Below the pieces are notes generated by a model, which did no database searches, was not told the origin of the DNA, and worked only from the letters and a program-made list of their open reading frames with translations. This document shows positions 14,901-29,900 of a stretch of 64,000 nt of DNA, in pieces. Location: positions 7,273-71,272 of the forward strand of contig VTPC01003420.1 in NCBI GenBank assembly GCA_011009095.1, given 5' to 3'. Source of the DNA: Ignelater luminosus. Taxonomy: Eukaryota; Arthropoda; Insecta; Coleoptera; Elateridae. Numbering within the stretch: the first letter of the stretch is position 1; every line of letters starts with the position of its first letter. The position numbers and the translations under genes were made by a program.

Positions 14901-17900
14901 TCGGACTACTATTTGTTCCCCAATTTGAAGAAATATCTGGTGGGAAAAAGATTTTATTCAAACGAGGAGGTGATTGCAGAAACGAATGGCTATTTTTCAG
15001 ACTTGGACAAATCCTATTATTCAGAAGGGATCAACAAACTAGAGCAGCGTTGGACGAAGTGTATAAGCCTAAAAGGAGACTATGTTGAAAAATAAAAAAG
15101 GTTTACCACAAACAATTAAGTAGTTTTTATTTTTGCGCGGACTTTTCAAACGACCCTCGTATATTAACCATTTAACAGCATAACAAAAACATATTTCCGC
15201 CTTCATTGAAGTAAACTTATAAAAAGTTTAAATTTCTCATTAATCGGATATTGTAATCAATACTGTAATAAAGCTAGGAAAAGTTTCCCTGAAAGGCTTT
15301 TTTTCCAATTTTTTACGGTAAATTTTTATTCATCAAATTTTTGCCACAACAATAACTTCTCCAATTATATTTCCGCTTGGTTATTATTTTGGTACTAGTA
15401 GCGGTAATAAAGTGTGATTGGGATTATTATTTTATAATTTTGTAAACTTTGATATTTTAGTAAAAAGAATATTTATACCTAATTCTTGTTATTGTATAAA
15501 TGCGAAATAAGGTATTTTTATTATTTTTAGTACCTTATACAGTTTTGAATGTCAGTTAGCCGTAGCTGCCTAATTTTATAGGCCGCTACTTTAAAATTCA
15601 AATCTGTTTTATTTATTTATTTATCCAGTAAGTATTGTTTACAAGTTACTTTTCTACATTTTATATTAAAAATTCAGATTTATAAAAGTATGTTTTTTTT
15701 AAAAAAAATATCTAATTACTACTAATTAAATAGGTTATTTAAAAAAGTAACAGTTTCCCAAAGTAATATAATTACTGATATAATATTTCCAAATTTCTTG
15801 TTCTTATAATCTCTCTGGAAAGTTCGTATATTCTCTAATAAATTTATAAAGTATGACATATTCATTAATTATATTATTATTAGAGAAATTTATACAATAA
15901 TGACTAGAGCTTGGGTGGTAATTTGTTAAATCTCTACTACTTAATAATTATTAGTTACGATTATATGAAGACAGAAAGTATTAAAAATTTTACATCCTCT
16001 TCTTTAGAAAATCAATTTGTTACAAGCAACAATTACATAGAAAAAAATAATAGTAGTTGTAGTATTCCAAGAATTATTAACTAGAATCAGATGCAATATT
16101 TTAAAGCTTTTTCTGCATTTTATAATTTACATACTATGTTAATTTTACTAACAGAAATTGGAGTTTTTCTGTTTAACAATTTAGATAAGTAATCCAATAA
16201 ATTCAAATAACTGTTAGACACGCTCAAATGAATTTAGAACCAATTAATGTACTAGAATTAACTTTAAATTAAATAGAACAAAAATAATGTTACAAGTTGT
16301 ACAATGTTGACTTGAAGACCGTACAAAAATAACTCAGTAAATGTTTTAAATTAGAATTATCGAGGAATAATTTTTCAAACTTGGATAGGTAATTCGTAAA
16401 AAACATGTTTATTCTAGTGAAAAAAAATTTTATCTACTTTCTGAAATTAATTTGGACTGTAGATTTGTTAAAATGAGAAAGAAAGGTGCATTTCGTGCTG
16501 TAGAGTAACTAGTGTAAATATTTTCTCCGTGAAATTCAACAGCTGTAATAATAAAAGTAAACAACGATGGATATTAAAACTTTTTCTAAAGCTGTAGTTT
16601 TTTTCTAATCATTAAATAACCAAGTAAAAGTTTAAATTTTTTCATTTATTGCTTTAGAAGGTTATTTTACATTATCTTGGAACAACATTTGTGTAATTAC
16701 TATTAAATCAGAGTTTTTTTCGTCTATTGCTGCTGGCGCTTTTTTCTTTAATTACATACGGGGTGGCCCAACGAAAACGAAACAGACTGAATAACTTCCA
16801 CAAAAATAATTTTTCGAAAAAACGCAAAAATACGTTGATTTGTATTGGAAGGGGGACTTTTTCTAACTACAATTCGAACCCTAAACTTCAACCTCTAAGA
16901 AGGGGGCGCGTCAACCCTTCAAGAATTTCTAATGGGAGTTCAAGTGGCACATCATTAGAAAGATCTTTCAACTCTCCATATTGCCCCATTTGAATTTTTT
17001 ATTTCGGTCTATTTGCTTTAAAGATACAAAGTGACATTAAATTAAAGTGAAATTTGTTCTCATTTTGTTTAATTTGACAATTACAAACTGTTAACCAATA
17101 GTAAGATGCTTGTTAAAATGTGTCTAGAAATATAACATACCATAAATTAACGCAATACATGTCTAAAATTTTGATCACCAATTTTCATACAGTTATAGAG
17201 ATTGTATTCGAAACGTTGTCGCACACTCTGGAGCATTTGCAGAGTTGTTTATTTGCATTTGTTGACAATGCCTTGACATAAATCTTTTAATAAAGTGCGT
17301 TGCATAAATATTACTTTGTAAGTAACACCATAAACAGAAGTCTAGCGGAGAAACATCCGGGAACCGAGAAGGCCATTCAATCAGGCCTCTCCTTCCAAAT
17401 CAACAATCTGGGACAGAGCTCCGTCTTGCTGGAATATCAATTGATCCTCCAAGTAACGCTCGTCATTTTCAATTATCTTAGTACTGCATCAACGAGATCC
17501 TGCAGCAATTCCAAATAGATATCCGCAATCAAATTTCCAGCTACAAAAAGGGACATACGAGGTGATCACCGAAGATGCGCGCCCAAAAGTTTCTGGTTGT
17601 TGAAATATTCTTGGATTTGAATCTGCCCAGTAGCGACAATCATTTACGAAAAAGAGCATTCATCCGAACAATGGACATTAAATAGAAGATTTGGATTATT
17701 CGCCGCTCATTTAGTTATGACCTCACACAATTGCAAACGACGTTCAAAGTCGTCTTCATTAAGTTCCTGCAGCAACTGAATCTTTCATCTTCTACTAACA
17801 CCAGATGCAGCAACCAATTGCCTCGTATTCAAAGTAAGATCGGCAGCAAAATGAACCAGAACCGCCACTTCTACTTTTTCATTTCGTACGGGTTTTCAGC

Positions 17901-20900
17901 ATTTCTCTTTCTATTGACCACGGATCCTGTTTCCTGTAATTTTGCCACTAACTCTAAAACATACTTGCGACCTATGCACATGTGTATTTGCATGTAGTTG
18001 CATTTGTTCGGTAGTTTTTTTTTGCAGTTTCATTATTTTCTAAGAAAAGTACTATCATTTCAACCCTTTCTGCAATCGAGTAATCTATACTGTAAGTTTT
18101 TCTTAATTTACAACAACTAGAAAATTCACCTGCTTCCCACACTAGGAAAATAGAGAATAAACATGACAGACTTGTTTTCAGTTACTACCAGTAGTACTGA
18201 TTTGACTACAGTTGTTAACGTCTGAACTTCACTACCCGAAAGTTTCCATCAGATGGAATTGCTAACTCTAGATGTAACTTGAAAAAGCAGTAAAAATAAT
18301 ATTAGATACCATCTGTCTTGGAGAATCACGAAGGCCCTCGAAATTGATACAGATAGACCAGATTCATCTTGTGACACCTCACATCAAGCGTTAAATTTAA
18401 TTTGAGACCTAGACTTGTTCAGATGTTACATGCTTGGATGTTGAGAGTATGTACCATAAAATTAAAAATTGTTATTTTTGAACTTAAAGCATGTAAGACA
18501 AAATGACATTCCTGTTAGCGTAATGGCAACATATCTTCTCTGCAATAAACCTGAAGATTGGGAAAATTGTGTGAAGGTATTCTTTACAAAAATTGCAAGT
18601 TTTGATTAATGATCTCAAAGTTGCTTCTTGGCATAAATGACCTTTCGTGAGACCACACGCACCTTGTGAAGTTCGGTGGCGGACGGAAGCGTAACAATTG
18701 TGACAGCAGTAAAAGGAAGTTTGACGAACTGGTAAACCCCCAGAAAGACAGAGGAGGCGTAAAATCTGACGACAATAGGCCAACCTTTTCCTTCCTAGAG
18801 CATGGAGAAAAAAGTTCTACTCTTCACATTACTTTCATTTAAAACTTTTGAGCACAAAGTGCCGTCACGATACCGCTTTTGCTGTTGTGATACTTGTTCT
18901 TAACTGGCATTTTTCTGGGATATCTGCTATCATAAGTAATTTTATACGGTTGCAAAATTTATACATTGCTCTCTTTTATCCAAAACACTTTTCCAAATTT
19001 TGCAAGTGAGAACTTCTACTTACCTAAACACAAAGAAATTGTCATCGGAGTCAGCTTTTCTTTGAAATTCTTAGCATATAGTTTAGTCAGTATGCGACGC
19101 ACACCGTAATTATCTATAAATAAATGTTCAGTACTACTTTATATATAAAATAAAAGAGATATTTGGCAAAAAACTCTAGCTGGCTCGAAGTTAGAGGTGA
19201 ATTACGTTGAACTTGCAATCTCAATGTTTGGGGGGTTTAGTGAGAAAGCAAGCGGGGGACGCTTACGGATTTTGCGGAAAGTATTTCTCCTAATGTGACC
19301 TCAACGTATGCAAAAATTCAGCTTTCTTCTAATTATTTAGTTGCGGGTTCAATCCTATTTTCCGAACCCTCGCCTGGCTGGCACGCTGCTCTAACGCTTG
19401 CGTTTTAACAGCTTTTTTCGAGCTACACACTAGAAGGTTAATCATGTTATTTATCATTTTAAAACTTAATAAATTAGCACAGTTTAAAGCATGGTCTGTA
19501 TAGATTAAGAGTTAAACGCTGTTCATCTCAATACATTTCTTAAAATTAAAAACCGTTTTTGGGCACTATTTTTATTAATACTGACGATACTCCTGATAAT
19601 GAAAAGACGTACTGGAGCAAAAGTTGAGGCAATCTTATAAGGAATGAATTGAAAACAAGTAGATTTCAGAGTTTAAGAGCTAGAAGCTCTACCCTATATT
19701 TCCAAGGTTTGAGAGCAAACAGCGAGTAAGCACGCAGGGGAAAAGTGGAGACTTTTTTGTATACACTCCGTTGAACGTGTGCTCATATCTGCAAAAATCC
19801 TGCTTTCCCCAAATTAATTATAGTTTAGGAGCCAGGTAGTTTTTCGTTGCAAAATTCTATGCACCCAAGTTTGTTTTAGAAATTTGTTTAGGGGTACCCT
19901 TAAGTGTAAATACAAGTTGGAGTAGCAGAGGAGATGGTGTTTCAGCTATCTTGAAAAACAGTTCTTTTTAAATATTTTACAAACGGTTGAACTTACAACA
20001 AAAATCCTTATAAACCTTTTTGTAGAATATGGAATTTTCTGTAATTTCCATTGTAAACTTTTTTTGTAGAGTCGATATTTTTTCAGGTACAGCGCGTAAA
20101 AGCTTTTAAAATATAATTTTTACGCAGTATCTCATTACCCGGAGATCGCATATTAATAAGAATAATTAATCTCATAGGGCATAGAATTTTCTATAAATTT
20201 CGTGTAAACTTCTTTGTTCTAGGGTTACTAAGTAGTTTAGGATCTATAGAGTTGCAAACCTTGCCGTAACGTATACTAGGTTGACGAATCAACTCATAAT
20301 TTTGCACACCACCCAGAAGATAAAAATTTAGACACTTTTGTTTTTGAAATAACAATTAAACCTAATCCAAAAAATACAGTTTGGAATAGTAGCAAAAAAA
20401 TGTTTTCTCTTGAACTATTTATTACTTAGAAAAAACTTAATATTTGAATCAGTAAAAAAATAAAAGTGATAAACACTCATATTCATGTGACAATTGTGAT
20501 GCTTCTTTCAATTAACAAATAACTTTTATCAATGACGAGGGTTCAATCTCCTCAATTGGTGTTACACTTTCTTCGCTCTCGAATACTTTGGTCTCCATTC
20601 CCATTGTGCTCTACAGGATTGATAATAACTATTTTCAGTGTGCAATCTTCCGTTAACAAAATGTTGTGCAAATGCCATTCTCCAGAAACCTTTAAGCGTT
20701 GTATCTGTAATATCAACTCTAGAAAAAAGTTTCAAATAGAGACACCTCTGAATATTTTTAAGTTATGAATCTACTTTTCTTTACGTGGCGCTTGGACTAT
20801 TACGATACCGATTGTTTTTGTGCTTTCATTGACTCAACACAGATTCTAGCATCCAGAAAATGTAATTCGAAACATCAAGTAGTACAAGAAATAATTAAAT

Positions 20901-23900
20901 TCAAAAAGACTAGCTTATTATTATAAAATAAAACTAAAGTAAAATCAAGTAAAACATTATATAAATATTGAAATCCAAAAATAAATTATTCGATTAAGAA
21001 AGAATCGATATATAACTTTGTATGAAAATCAAAGATTTTTATTTGTTAGTTCGATGTTGACAAAATCACCAAATTGTTCATATGATTATACTACAGTAAA
21101 AGACTTTTCTCTGTTTCTCGTACAGTAAGCTAATAATGTTGTTGAGGTATACCACATAAATGTGAATTAATTGCAGCGTGGTTCCTATTCTAGGGTTGAC
21201 AGCGATTTTACGATCGACCTAAGCAGGTAACTAGGTACATAATGTAGCCTATTAGTGTAATTACTTCGTATTTAAACCATTTCATTGTCGATATTCTTGT
21301 TTAATTAGACTTTAATTGCGTAATTATCTGCAATAATATCATGTTGTCTGACATACGTAGTAATTTTATCGAAATAAATTTTGTTTTCTAGCCTTCATCT
21401 TGTTACAAGTAAATTAGGGGCTGAAACCGAAGAAAAATCAATTTGATTTATTTATTTAAAGATTGTTATTAATTGGCACTACGCGTTGTGATTGGGCGGT
21501 CGGTGTAAGCGTGGATTAATCTAAATAAAAATAGAAGTATTGTTAATATCAAAAACTAAAATAGTAGAGGGTTATATGTACATCTACGTCGAAACTATAA
21601 AGCTTCATGGCCACCTCTTTATAAAAATTAAATAAGAAATCTTGTTTACAGAAACTACTTATTATAGCTTTTTTAAAGAAGGGTAGATGAAGAACATCAT
21701 TTGTTAAAACGTCTGCTTGTACGTCAATATAATGTTACTTTAATTTGTTAATAGTACATCCAGCTATCAAGAAATAAAAGGGCTGTTATATAGCAATGAC
21801 GTGAAAAGGAGACACGAATCGTAAACTGTGGTAAACTGCTAGATACATCTGTCAACTGTCAAGAAGCACGTTATAATGATTAATGAATATAATGAAGTTT
21901 CTTGTTCTACATAAGATGTATTCAATAATTAAACAGAATAAATTTAGGGTTTCATTATGGGAAATACTATTGGGTAAATTTAATATCTTTTTTCCCTAAC
22001 GATACCTTCATCATGAGGTCGAACAGGTTCCATTACTGTTTTTCATTATGTTGCTTTAATAATTTAGGTAGACAATATAACACGCATTAAACTATCAGTA
22101 AAGTGAAAGGAAGAAGCAAGCCCAGGAGCTTTAGAAATAGGGGCCTATCGGGAATGTCCCCGTATTCCGGTAGGCTAGCACGCACCTTGTGAGATCACTA
22201 TGTACAACGCACTATCTTGAAATATACCCAACTGATAATAAAATGACATGGAGGTGGATTATTGATAAGAATTCATGAGGTCGGGTAAATGCAGTGGCGT
22301 AACAACTAACAGAAATTACATTTACAAGTTGCGCTTGGTTGAGCTTTAAATTATAACCTTCATTGCACATCAATTTGATTTTTATTTTTCCAGATTGATT
22401 CAACACACAAAAATGATCATTTCACTGCAGTTTTATATTGTTTGGCAATTTTTTAATTAACAAAAATCTAATTAATGTTGCAAACATATATTTCATATTC
22501 GGTTATGCTTACTTATTACACCCGAGGATAACCACTTGAAAACTCAGTTTGAATATTGCCAACTAATGGGTAGTTTTAAAATCATATTTGTTCCTTTTAA
22601 AAAAGAAATTGTTTCTGAAATATTGTTGTTCGATCTAAAAACACCTGCGATTTTCAAGTCCCTTCTCGATTTAGTTATACGTGTTTTAAATTACAACTAT
22701 ATCTTGATAATAACAAAATGTAGTTTTTTTGTTTAAGTTATCTAATGTAGTAACCATAATTTTATTGATTTATTAAAATATGCTATAATAAATGATAAAA
22801 AAGCCAAATACAACAATTATTACAAAATTTTAAATAATGAATGTTTTAGTTGGTGAATTGAAAACGGCTGTGTATAACGGGTTGCTGTACCGCACCAATA
22901 GAAATATACACAGATCAGCACATTCAAAATTTTAAAATAACTCTTGCAATAGTAATGGTTTTTTTTCAGTTTTTCACGCTTTTGGAATTAACCACAGTAT
23001 ATTCTAGTTAGATTAGCATAAATGGCGCAGACGTTTATTTATTATTCTTTTTCTAGCACTTACAATTAAAACAAGTTAATCAACAACATTTTACGTAATA
23101 TTTAAAGCCATGGCTAAGAACTGCGTTTAAATAAGAAAAAATTTAAATATATAGGATAGTAAATAACCATAAATAATAAAATACTTAGAAAATCAGATTG
23201 TAAATATCATAAATTAGTGAATAAATATTAAAATTACTTCTGGGAATTCTTAAATTTTCCACACATTGTTCATTTTTTATATTTTCAATATTTTTATAAC
23301 GGAAAATTTATTATGTACAAACAGTATAATTCGCATATTAATAGCAGGCTTTCAAGAATTTCTAAGATTAATTATAACTTTTTTTGTTAACGAACTTAAT
23401 ACATTGTTTTAATTAGTCAGGATATATCCGCACAAAAAGGGGTTATTTTATCATCGAGCCTGCTGCGGGTCACAATCCCTTAAGTGGAAACGAGCATCCC
23501 CACCTTTTATATCAGCATGACGAAGACCCACCTGTTATGGAAACTAATTGTATCACTACTGGTAATTTGGCCAAGATCTTAGCAAAAAGGGCAGCCGTAA
23601 ATGAGTATGGAGAGCCATTAGAAGAAAAACCAAAACAAAAGATTATTAGAAGAAATACTACTTCCGAACTTCATATAGAAGCTATGGTTGTGCTTGATAA
23701 GACCCTCTTGGATTACCACAAAGAAATTGATGTCGAGAATTATGCTTTAACTGTTTTTAACATGGTAAGCTCTAATTTAACTATTTGTTTTTTGTAGTGT
23801 AATGTTAATGAAATATTTACCGCTTACTAAACAAACAAAAGAACTAAAGCAGCTGTAAAAATAAGTCTTTTTTAAACGTGAATTTATACCTTACCAATAA

Positions 23901-26900
23901 GTAATGAACCCTTATTTCAGACAAATATAAAAAACTTGAATTTCTATCATAAATGCAATTCTACAATTCATGGCAGAAGAAAAGTTTAGAAAAGACGTCT
24001 GTCACTGTATAAACAGATTTCTATCATGCTTTAAAACTGAAGTTTCTTGGGACTGAATAAAGTTTTCTGGTCGAATAAAGTGCAAAAAGTTGAGTTTGTC
24101 ACACGTCAACAATATAAAACGTAGGATAATATAATATATGACAATCAATCATAAGCAAATATGTCAAGAGAAAAACAAAAAAAAATTATTTTACAAGTTA
24201 AAATATTCATATTTGTGTATTTCTTATTCTGTTTTATTTCATAAACAATTTTAATAATTTTTAAAGGCATTCAGTTTTACACTCTTAGAAAAATTTTTGA
24301 TAAACACCCTTACAGTGTCCAATGATAAGTGAAACCGGGAAATATCTCTTTCATTTTCAAAGCCGATTTTAACACACTCGCGCTTAGACAAATACCCCTT
24401 GCAACCAAGAGTAATAAGGGCTTGTAAAAGACTTGTAGGCGAATCTTTCCATCTAAAAATGAAACAGTTAGTTACACTTGGCTTTGAAATTGAAAACAAT
24501 ACTGACTGGTTTCAACTATCATGAGACACATTGTATATTCCAAGTTACATTAATTTGCATACGCCTTTGAACTTTCCTATTTATAATGCACAGAGCAATT
24601 AAGTAGATTACTGGACGCAAACGTACTAAAACTTTCTTATTGTGCGACAAATAAGAAAATATAACAATCGCAAAGGATAAAGAAAAAAATTGAATTTCAG
24701 AGTTTAGCCTACATAATTCAAAAAATGTTAGTTCTGAATAAAGAATATGTTTTTATCAAGAAGACGTTTATTTTCTTTTATATCAAGATAACGAATACAT
24801 GATGATGAATTCTTTAAAAAAACTAAGAAAGATCAAATTTATGTTTCTTGTTCACTCTGTGTCAAAAATACATTCTGTTAAAGGCTCAAGATTAAACCTT
24901 CGTTCATAAAAGTAAACAACATTACAGAATTCTTTCTTATCGCAACAGGCAGGATTGGCACTAGCATTTGTGCTAATGAAACTTGACTCACCTATTCCTT
25001 GAATGTAAAGAATTTTGCTCTTCCAGTTTTTATTAAGAGTAACAAATTAGATTTTTTTTAGTTAATATCAGATAAGTATACACATACATACATACCCACT
25101 TTATGTGCAACGCAACGGGGACATTTTCAAAATCAAAACGCCGTTGGGTAATCTATAAAGGTAATCCACAATGTTTTAGTCAGTTTTCAATTATTATTAA
25201 AACTTATATAGATATAAAGTAATTTCAACAATGCGTTTAACACCCAAACAGAATGCCTATAAAACGTGTACTGAACATAATTACTTCACCACATGTTAGA
25301 ATTTACCATTTTAGTTGACCAATAATATACGTTGCTCCTACATTAAAGATCTCTTTTGCCTTTTAATTACTGTAATTATGTACAAAAATAGATTCCCGTT
25401 GAATCTAAAACTGTCAATTCTAATTTACTGATCGTGGTAGTATAACTTCGGAATAAAAAAAACTCAGTAACGACTCCTTCGGAGTTCGTTGAAAAAATAA
25501 AGCATTTCCATACATGTGTACATTTTTATAATTACTAAGCTACAGAAATGTCTTATGCGTTCACAGTTTTTCTGCATAAGGGTTGGTCATGGAGATTAAT
25601 CCAATTTAGCAGTGTGAACATTAGTTTTTCAGTTTCAACTGGTCTTACATGTATGGTTAAGGTTTCTAAACGATGTTAGGTTAGATTGCGTGACAGAACA
25701 TCTACAAACGCAATGTTGTCAGTTTTATATAAAATGAAATTAACATTTTTAGTAGTTTTTATGTCTTCAGCTTAGTAAGCTATAAGCCCGATTTTTTCAT
25801 AGTTACTTAACAGTATCAAATTGTTATAAAAATAATCTATTTGCAAGAAGACATTCTAACTATTTAAATATTTCAGTATTTCAAATAGGCAATAGATCTG
25901 GCAGTAATTAGTTTTGAGGTTATCCAAGCTGGGCAACTAAATAACAATTGAAACACCATTGATGTGCAATCTAACAAAAACAATTTATGGCCAACCCTCA
26001 TGCAAAAAAAACTGTGAATGCATAATAAATAAATATCTTCAGAGAATGCTTCTTACAATAAAAGCGAAGTTGCTGTGGCATCAGAGCAAACTAAATTGAA
26101 TCAGATATTTAATTAATTAACCAAATTAATAAAATAAAAGTTAAGGTAATATTTTGAATAATCTTTTGAATCAATTCTATAAAACCATTATGAAATCGCT
26201 GTAGAAAAATGCTCTTCTTAAAAAAATATTTTTTAGTCTTTAATTTAGACAAATACGAGCTGGTTACGGTTTCCCAAAAATGGTTAATTAATAGTTATTA
26301 ATAAAAAAAATGAAGGCTTACCTCTAAGGTGATTGGCCTCTGTCGCGGTTTTCTATAGTAGTGTTATTAGTCACAACTTACCTTTAACATTTATCCTTGA
26401 TTATCTGAAACAAACTAATAATAACTATACTAAATTATAATCACAAAGATTGGTTTATTTAATACATAAACAAATTAAACAAGGCAATTAAAATAAATTC
26501 AAAGTCATAAAAATGTGAGACAGAAAAAATCAAACATACGGCTGCATATTATTCTATGGTTTACCTCACTCAAAGATTAGTATTCAGGCGCAATTAACGC
26601 ATTAAAAACTCAAGCATGGTGCCTTGTAGTCTGTACATACATCAGACAAATAGATTTTCAAACAAAAGAGTCCATATCTTTAGCACGGTTGTGAAGTTCG
26701 GTACACAATAGTCGAAAACTTGATACTAATCTCCACCATAGAGAAGCGTTCACCTGAAGTCTATTGTTGCAGTGTTTATATGAAGTTTATGTGCAAATTG
26801 TTAAAACTAACTAGGCAGGATGGGCACTACCCCCATCGCAAAATTATATGCGTAGCTTGGTGTCCACTTGAAAAATGTTTCTTTCAAATAAGATAAGATT

Positions 26901-29900
26901 TTCAAAAAAAAAACTGTTATACTGTTATACCATTCTTAGATATCCTCTAATTACCACAGAAACGGATTTAAATCACTCATTCGACAGTAACTATAACAAT
27001 TGACTGTTTCATCAAAATCGCAAATTAAATACTATATAGAGCTTTGAAGGATTAAGAGCAAGAAGAGTTGTATATAAAAAAGCTTTGAGAATATCTATCT
27101 ACTTGTTTAACCCTAACAATTAATAAAAGGGTTTTTTATGCACTCCGTTTTCTAACGAGAAACCAGGTAAAGAAAAAACCTAAGCAAGAATTGCAATTTT
27201 GGCTCAAGATATTACAATATACTAGTAGTACTGTCAACTTGAAATTTCGTACATTTACTTGTTGTAGATTTTACTCTCTTTACAAATATACAAAGTTTGC
27301 TGACATGATGTCCTAGTAGATTTAAACGTTCTCTAAATTATAATGGCAGTTGTTCATTTTGTTTGCATACCTATTTAGACCAATAAATTAGACTAATGGA
27401 ATTAAATTGCTAGAAAATACACCAGTAAATAAAAAGGAAAGTATGTGGTTTCAACATGATGAAGCATCACTACTTCCTTCTTTTTTATTGCGTGTGCATT
27501 AGAACTCCTATTTTGTATGAAATTTTGAAAGCTTGGTGAAGTCAGCAAAATAAAAAGTTAATAGTCGGTAGATATTTTAAAAAGAAAAACAATTGCAAAT
27601 ACCTGAAAGTTTGCGGTGACAAAAAACAAAGAAAAGTAGTTTTCAATGCTCTTATTGAAACCAGAGGTTTTCAGTTTATAAGCTGAGCAAACGCTCTGAG
27701 GACGGCTTCAAACATGGTTTCCCATGAGATATTATCATTTACAGAGTGTTTCCCAAAAGTGGTAAAAATTTTTAATGGATCATTGCTGGCTAATTATAAG
27801 TAAAAAAGTTCACATAAACAAGTGTCCTAAAATACACCTTTCCGAGATACAAGTCGTTAGAATAATATCAGCCATTTCAATATTTGTATAAGCTTCCATG
27901 TAGAAAAACTACACATTTTTTACAAAGGTACCTTTTCAATAATAAACAATTTTATTTTAATAAATGCTGATGAAATGTACGAAACTCTGTTAATACAAGG
28001 AGATTTGCATTTCAAATTATCTAGAGAACCTACACGTTTTAGGAGACAAATACAACAATACTTTTTTTATCCTAAATTAAGTAGGAAAGTGGAAAATGTT
28101 ACCAGTTTTTAGAAAAAATACTGTGGCGTAAGCTTTACCTGGGGAGAAAGTACATAACCCCTCTATATCTAAGCCACTGGATTTAACTTTTTATCAATTA
28201 TCATCTTATCAAATTTACAATAACATGAAATAACCTTGGACCAAAAATGAAAAACAAATTATAACGCATAACAAAAATATAACGAAAAACCAATTTTTTT
28301 ATAAATCAAAACGTCCTGTATCTTGGAAGGGGTGCATTTTAGTACACTTGTTAATATGAACTTTTTTACTTATAGTTAGCCCAGGAATTATCTATTAAAA
28401 TTTTTCACCATCATTGGGAAACACCCTGTATACGTATAATTGTACTTTGACAGGTTAATTTTACACACATGACTAGAAATGGATTAATTTAATTCGATTA
28501 ATGTACAAACCAAAGATTTCCAAGTAATAAGCCGGTATTTAAGTTGGGCAGTTAATTTATTTGCGACCACCAGTTCCACTAAGGAAAAGCATCTACCGGG
28601 AAATCAAGACATTACCCACTACCATGCCACTATCTTTTGATTTAGCTAGTAGTACGATGCTTTCTCTCTTAAACTACGAGTAAAATTTCTTACACACACA
28701 TTGGAAAAATTCTTGAAAGGAAAGTTCATAGTAACCCTTTCTCTTGATTGATACCCACCTAATAGTAAATATTTTGCGTACGTAAAACTGTCGACGGTAA
28801 CCACTACCTGTCCAATGTAAAACATTATTGGTTGAAAGTCTTCACATGTTGCAGTGCACGATTACTAATTTTTTATAAAGCATGATAGGATTTTCAATAA
28901 TATAGTAGCGACAAGATACAACTTGCAGGCATACGAGGTATGTGAGAAAAGTAATGAGACTGATTTCATACTAACCAAAGTTTTTATTTTTTTCAAACAA
29001 CAATGTTATCCCCTTCAAAGTAGTTCCCTTGGGCAGCTATACACCGGCGGAGTCGTTGCTCCCACTCTTGGTAGCAGCGCTGGAAGTCTTCAACTGGTAT
29101 GGCTTTTAACTGGTCGGTCACAGTCTTTTGAATGTTCTCCAGAGTTCCAAAATGACGTCCTTTTAGGACATGTTTCAATTTCGGGAAAAGGAAAAAGTCA
29201 CAAGGACTCAAATCAGGTGAATAGGGGGGATGAGGAACAACAGTAATGCGTTTTGAGGTCAAAAATTCACTGATGGAAATTGCTGTGCGACACGGAGCAT
29301 CGTCATGATGAAGCATCCACTTGTCTGCAATGTCTGGTCTAACACGAATCACTCTTTTCCTGAGCTTTTCAAGGACACTTTTATAAAACACTTTGTTGAC
29401 AGTTTGTCCTGGTGGAACAAATTCTTTGTGCACGATACCCTTACTGTCAAAAAAACAAATCAGCATGGTCTTGATCTTTGATTTGCTCATTCGACATTTC
29501 TTCGGCCGAGGAAATAACGGAGTGTGCCACTCTTCGCTTTGCCGCTTTGTTTCAGGATCGTACTCAAATATCCAGGATTCATCACCTGTGATCACACAAT
29601 TGAAGAATTCTTGGTCATTGGCAATCCACTCAAGAAGATCAACGCACACGTTTTTTCGAATGTTCTTCTGTTCAGTTGTAAGGTTTTTCGGCACCATTTT
29701 GGCACAAATCTTTTGCATGTTCAAATTGTCTGTCAAAATTTGATGCACGGCGAAAGTGTTTAAATTTAACTGTTCACTCATCATCGTTATTGTTAAACGA
29801 CGGTCTGATCTCACAAGAGCCCTTACACGTTCAACGTTTTCGTCAGTTTTTGAAGTTGAAGGTCTCCCTGAGCGAGGTTCATCTTCAACGTGTTCTCGGC

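Larger units (their letters stand above)
9693..23416 (+). other. ADAMTS intron 2 (13.7 kb)
   Basis: Runs from GTTAGT to aattag. It holds the transposase inverted repeat (10.6-11.2 kb), an intact mariner, the transposase relic at 17.2-18.0 kb and the dispersed repeat at 18.9 kb. The remainder shows no exon or RNA gene I can support. Confidence 0.75.

Noticed and set aside
13989-14961. Minus-strand ORFs across the first mariner
   Set aside because: Antisense shadows of the intact transposase.
16727-16993. 88-codon plus-strand ORF
   Set aside because: Overlaps the flank of the transposase relic on the other strand; no protein motif.
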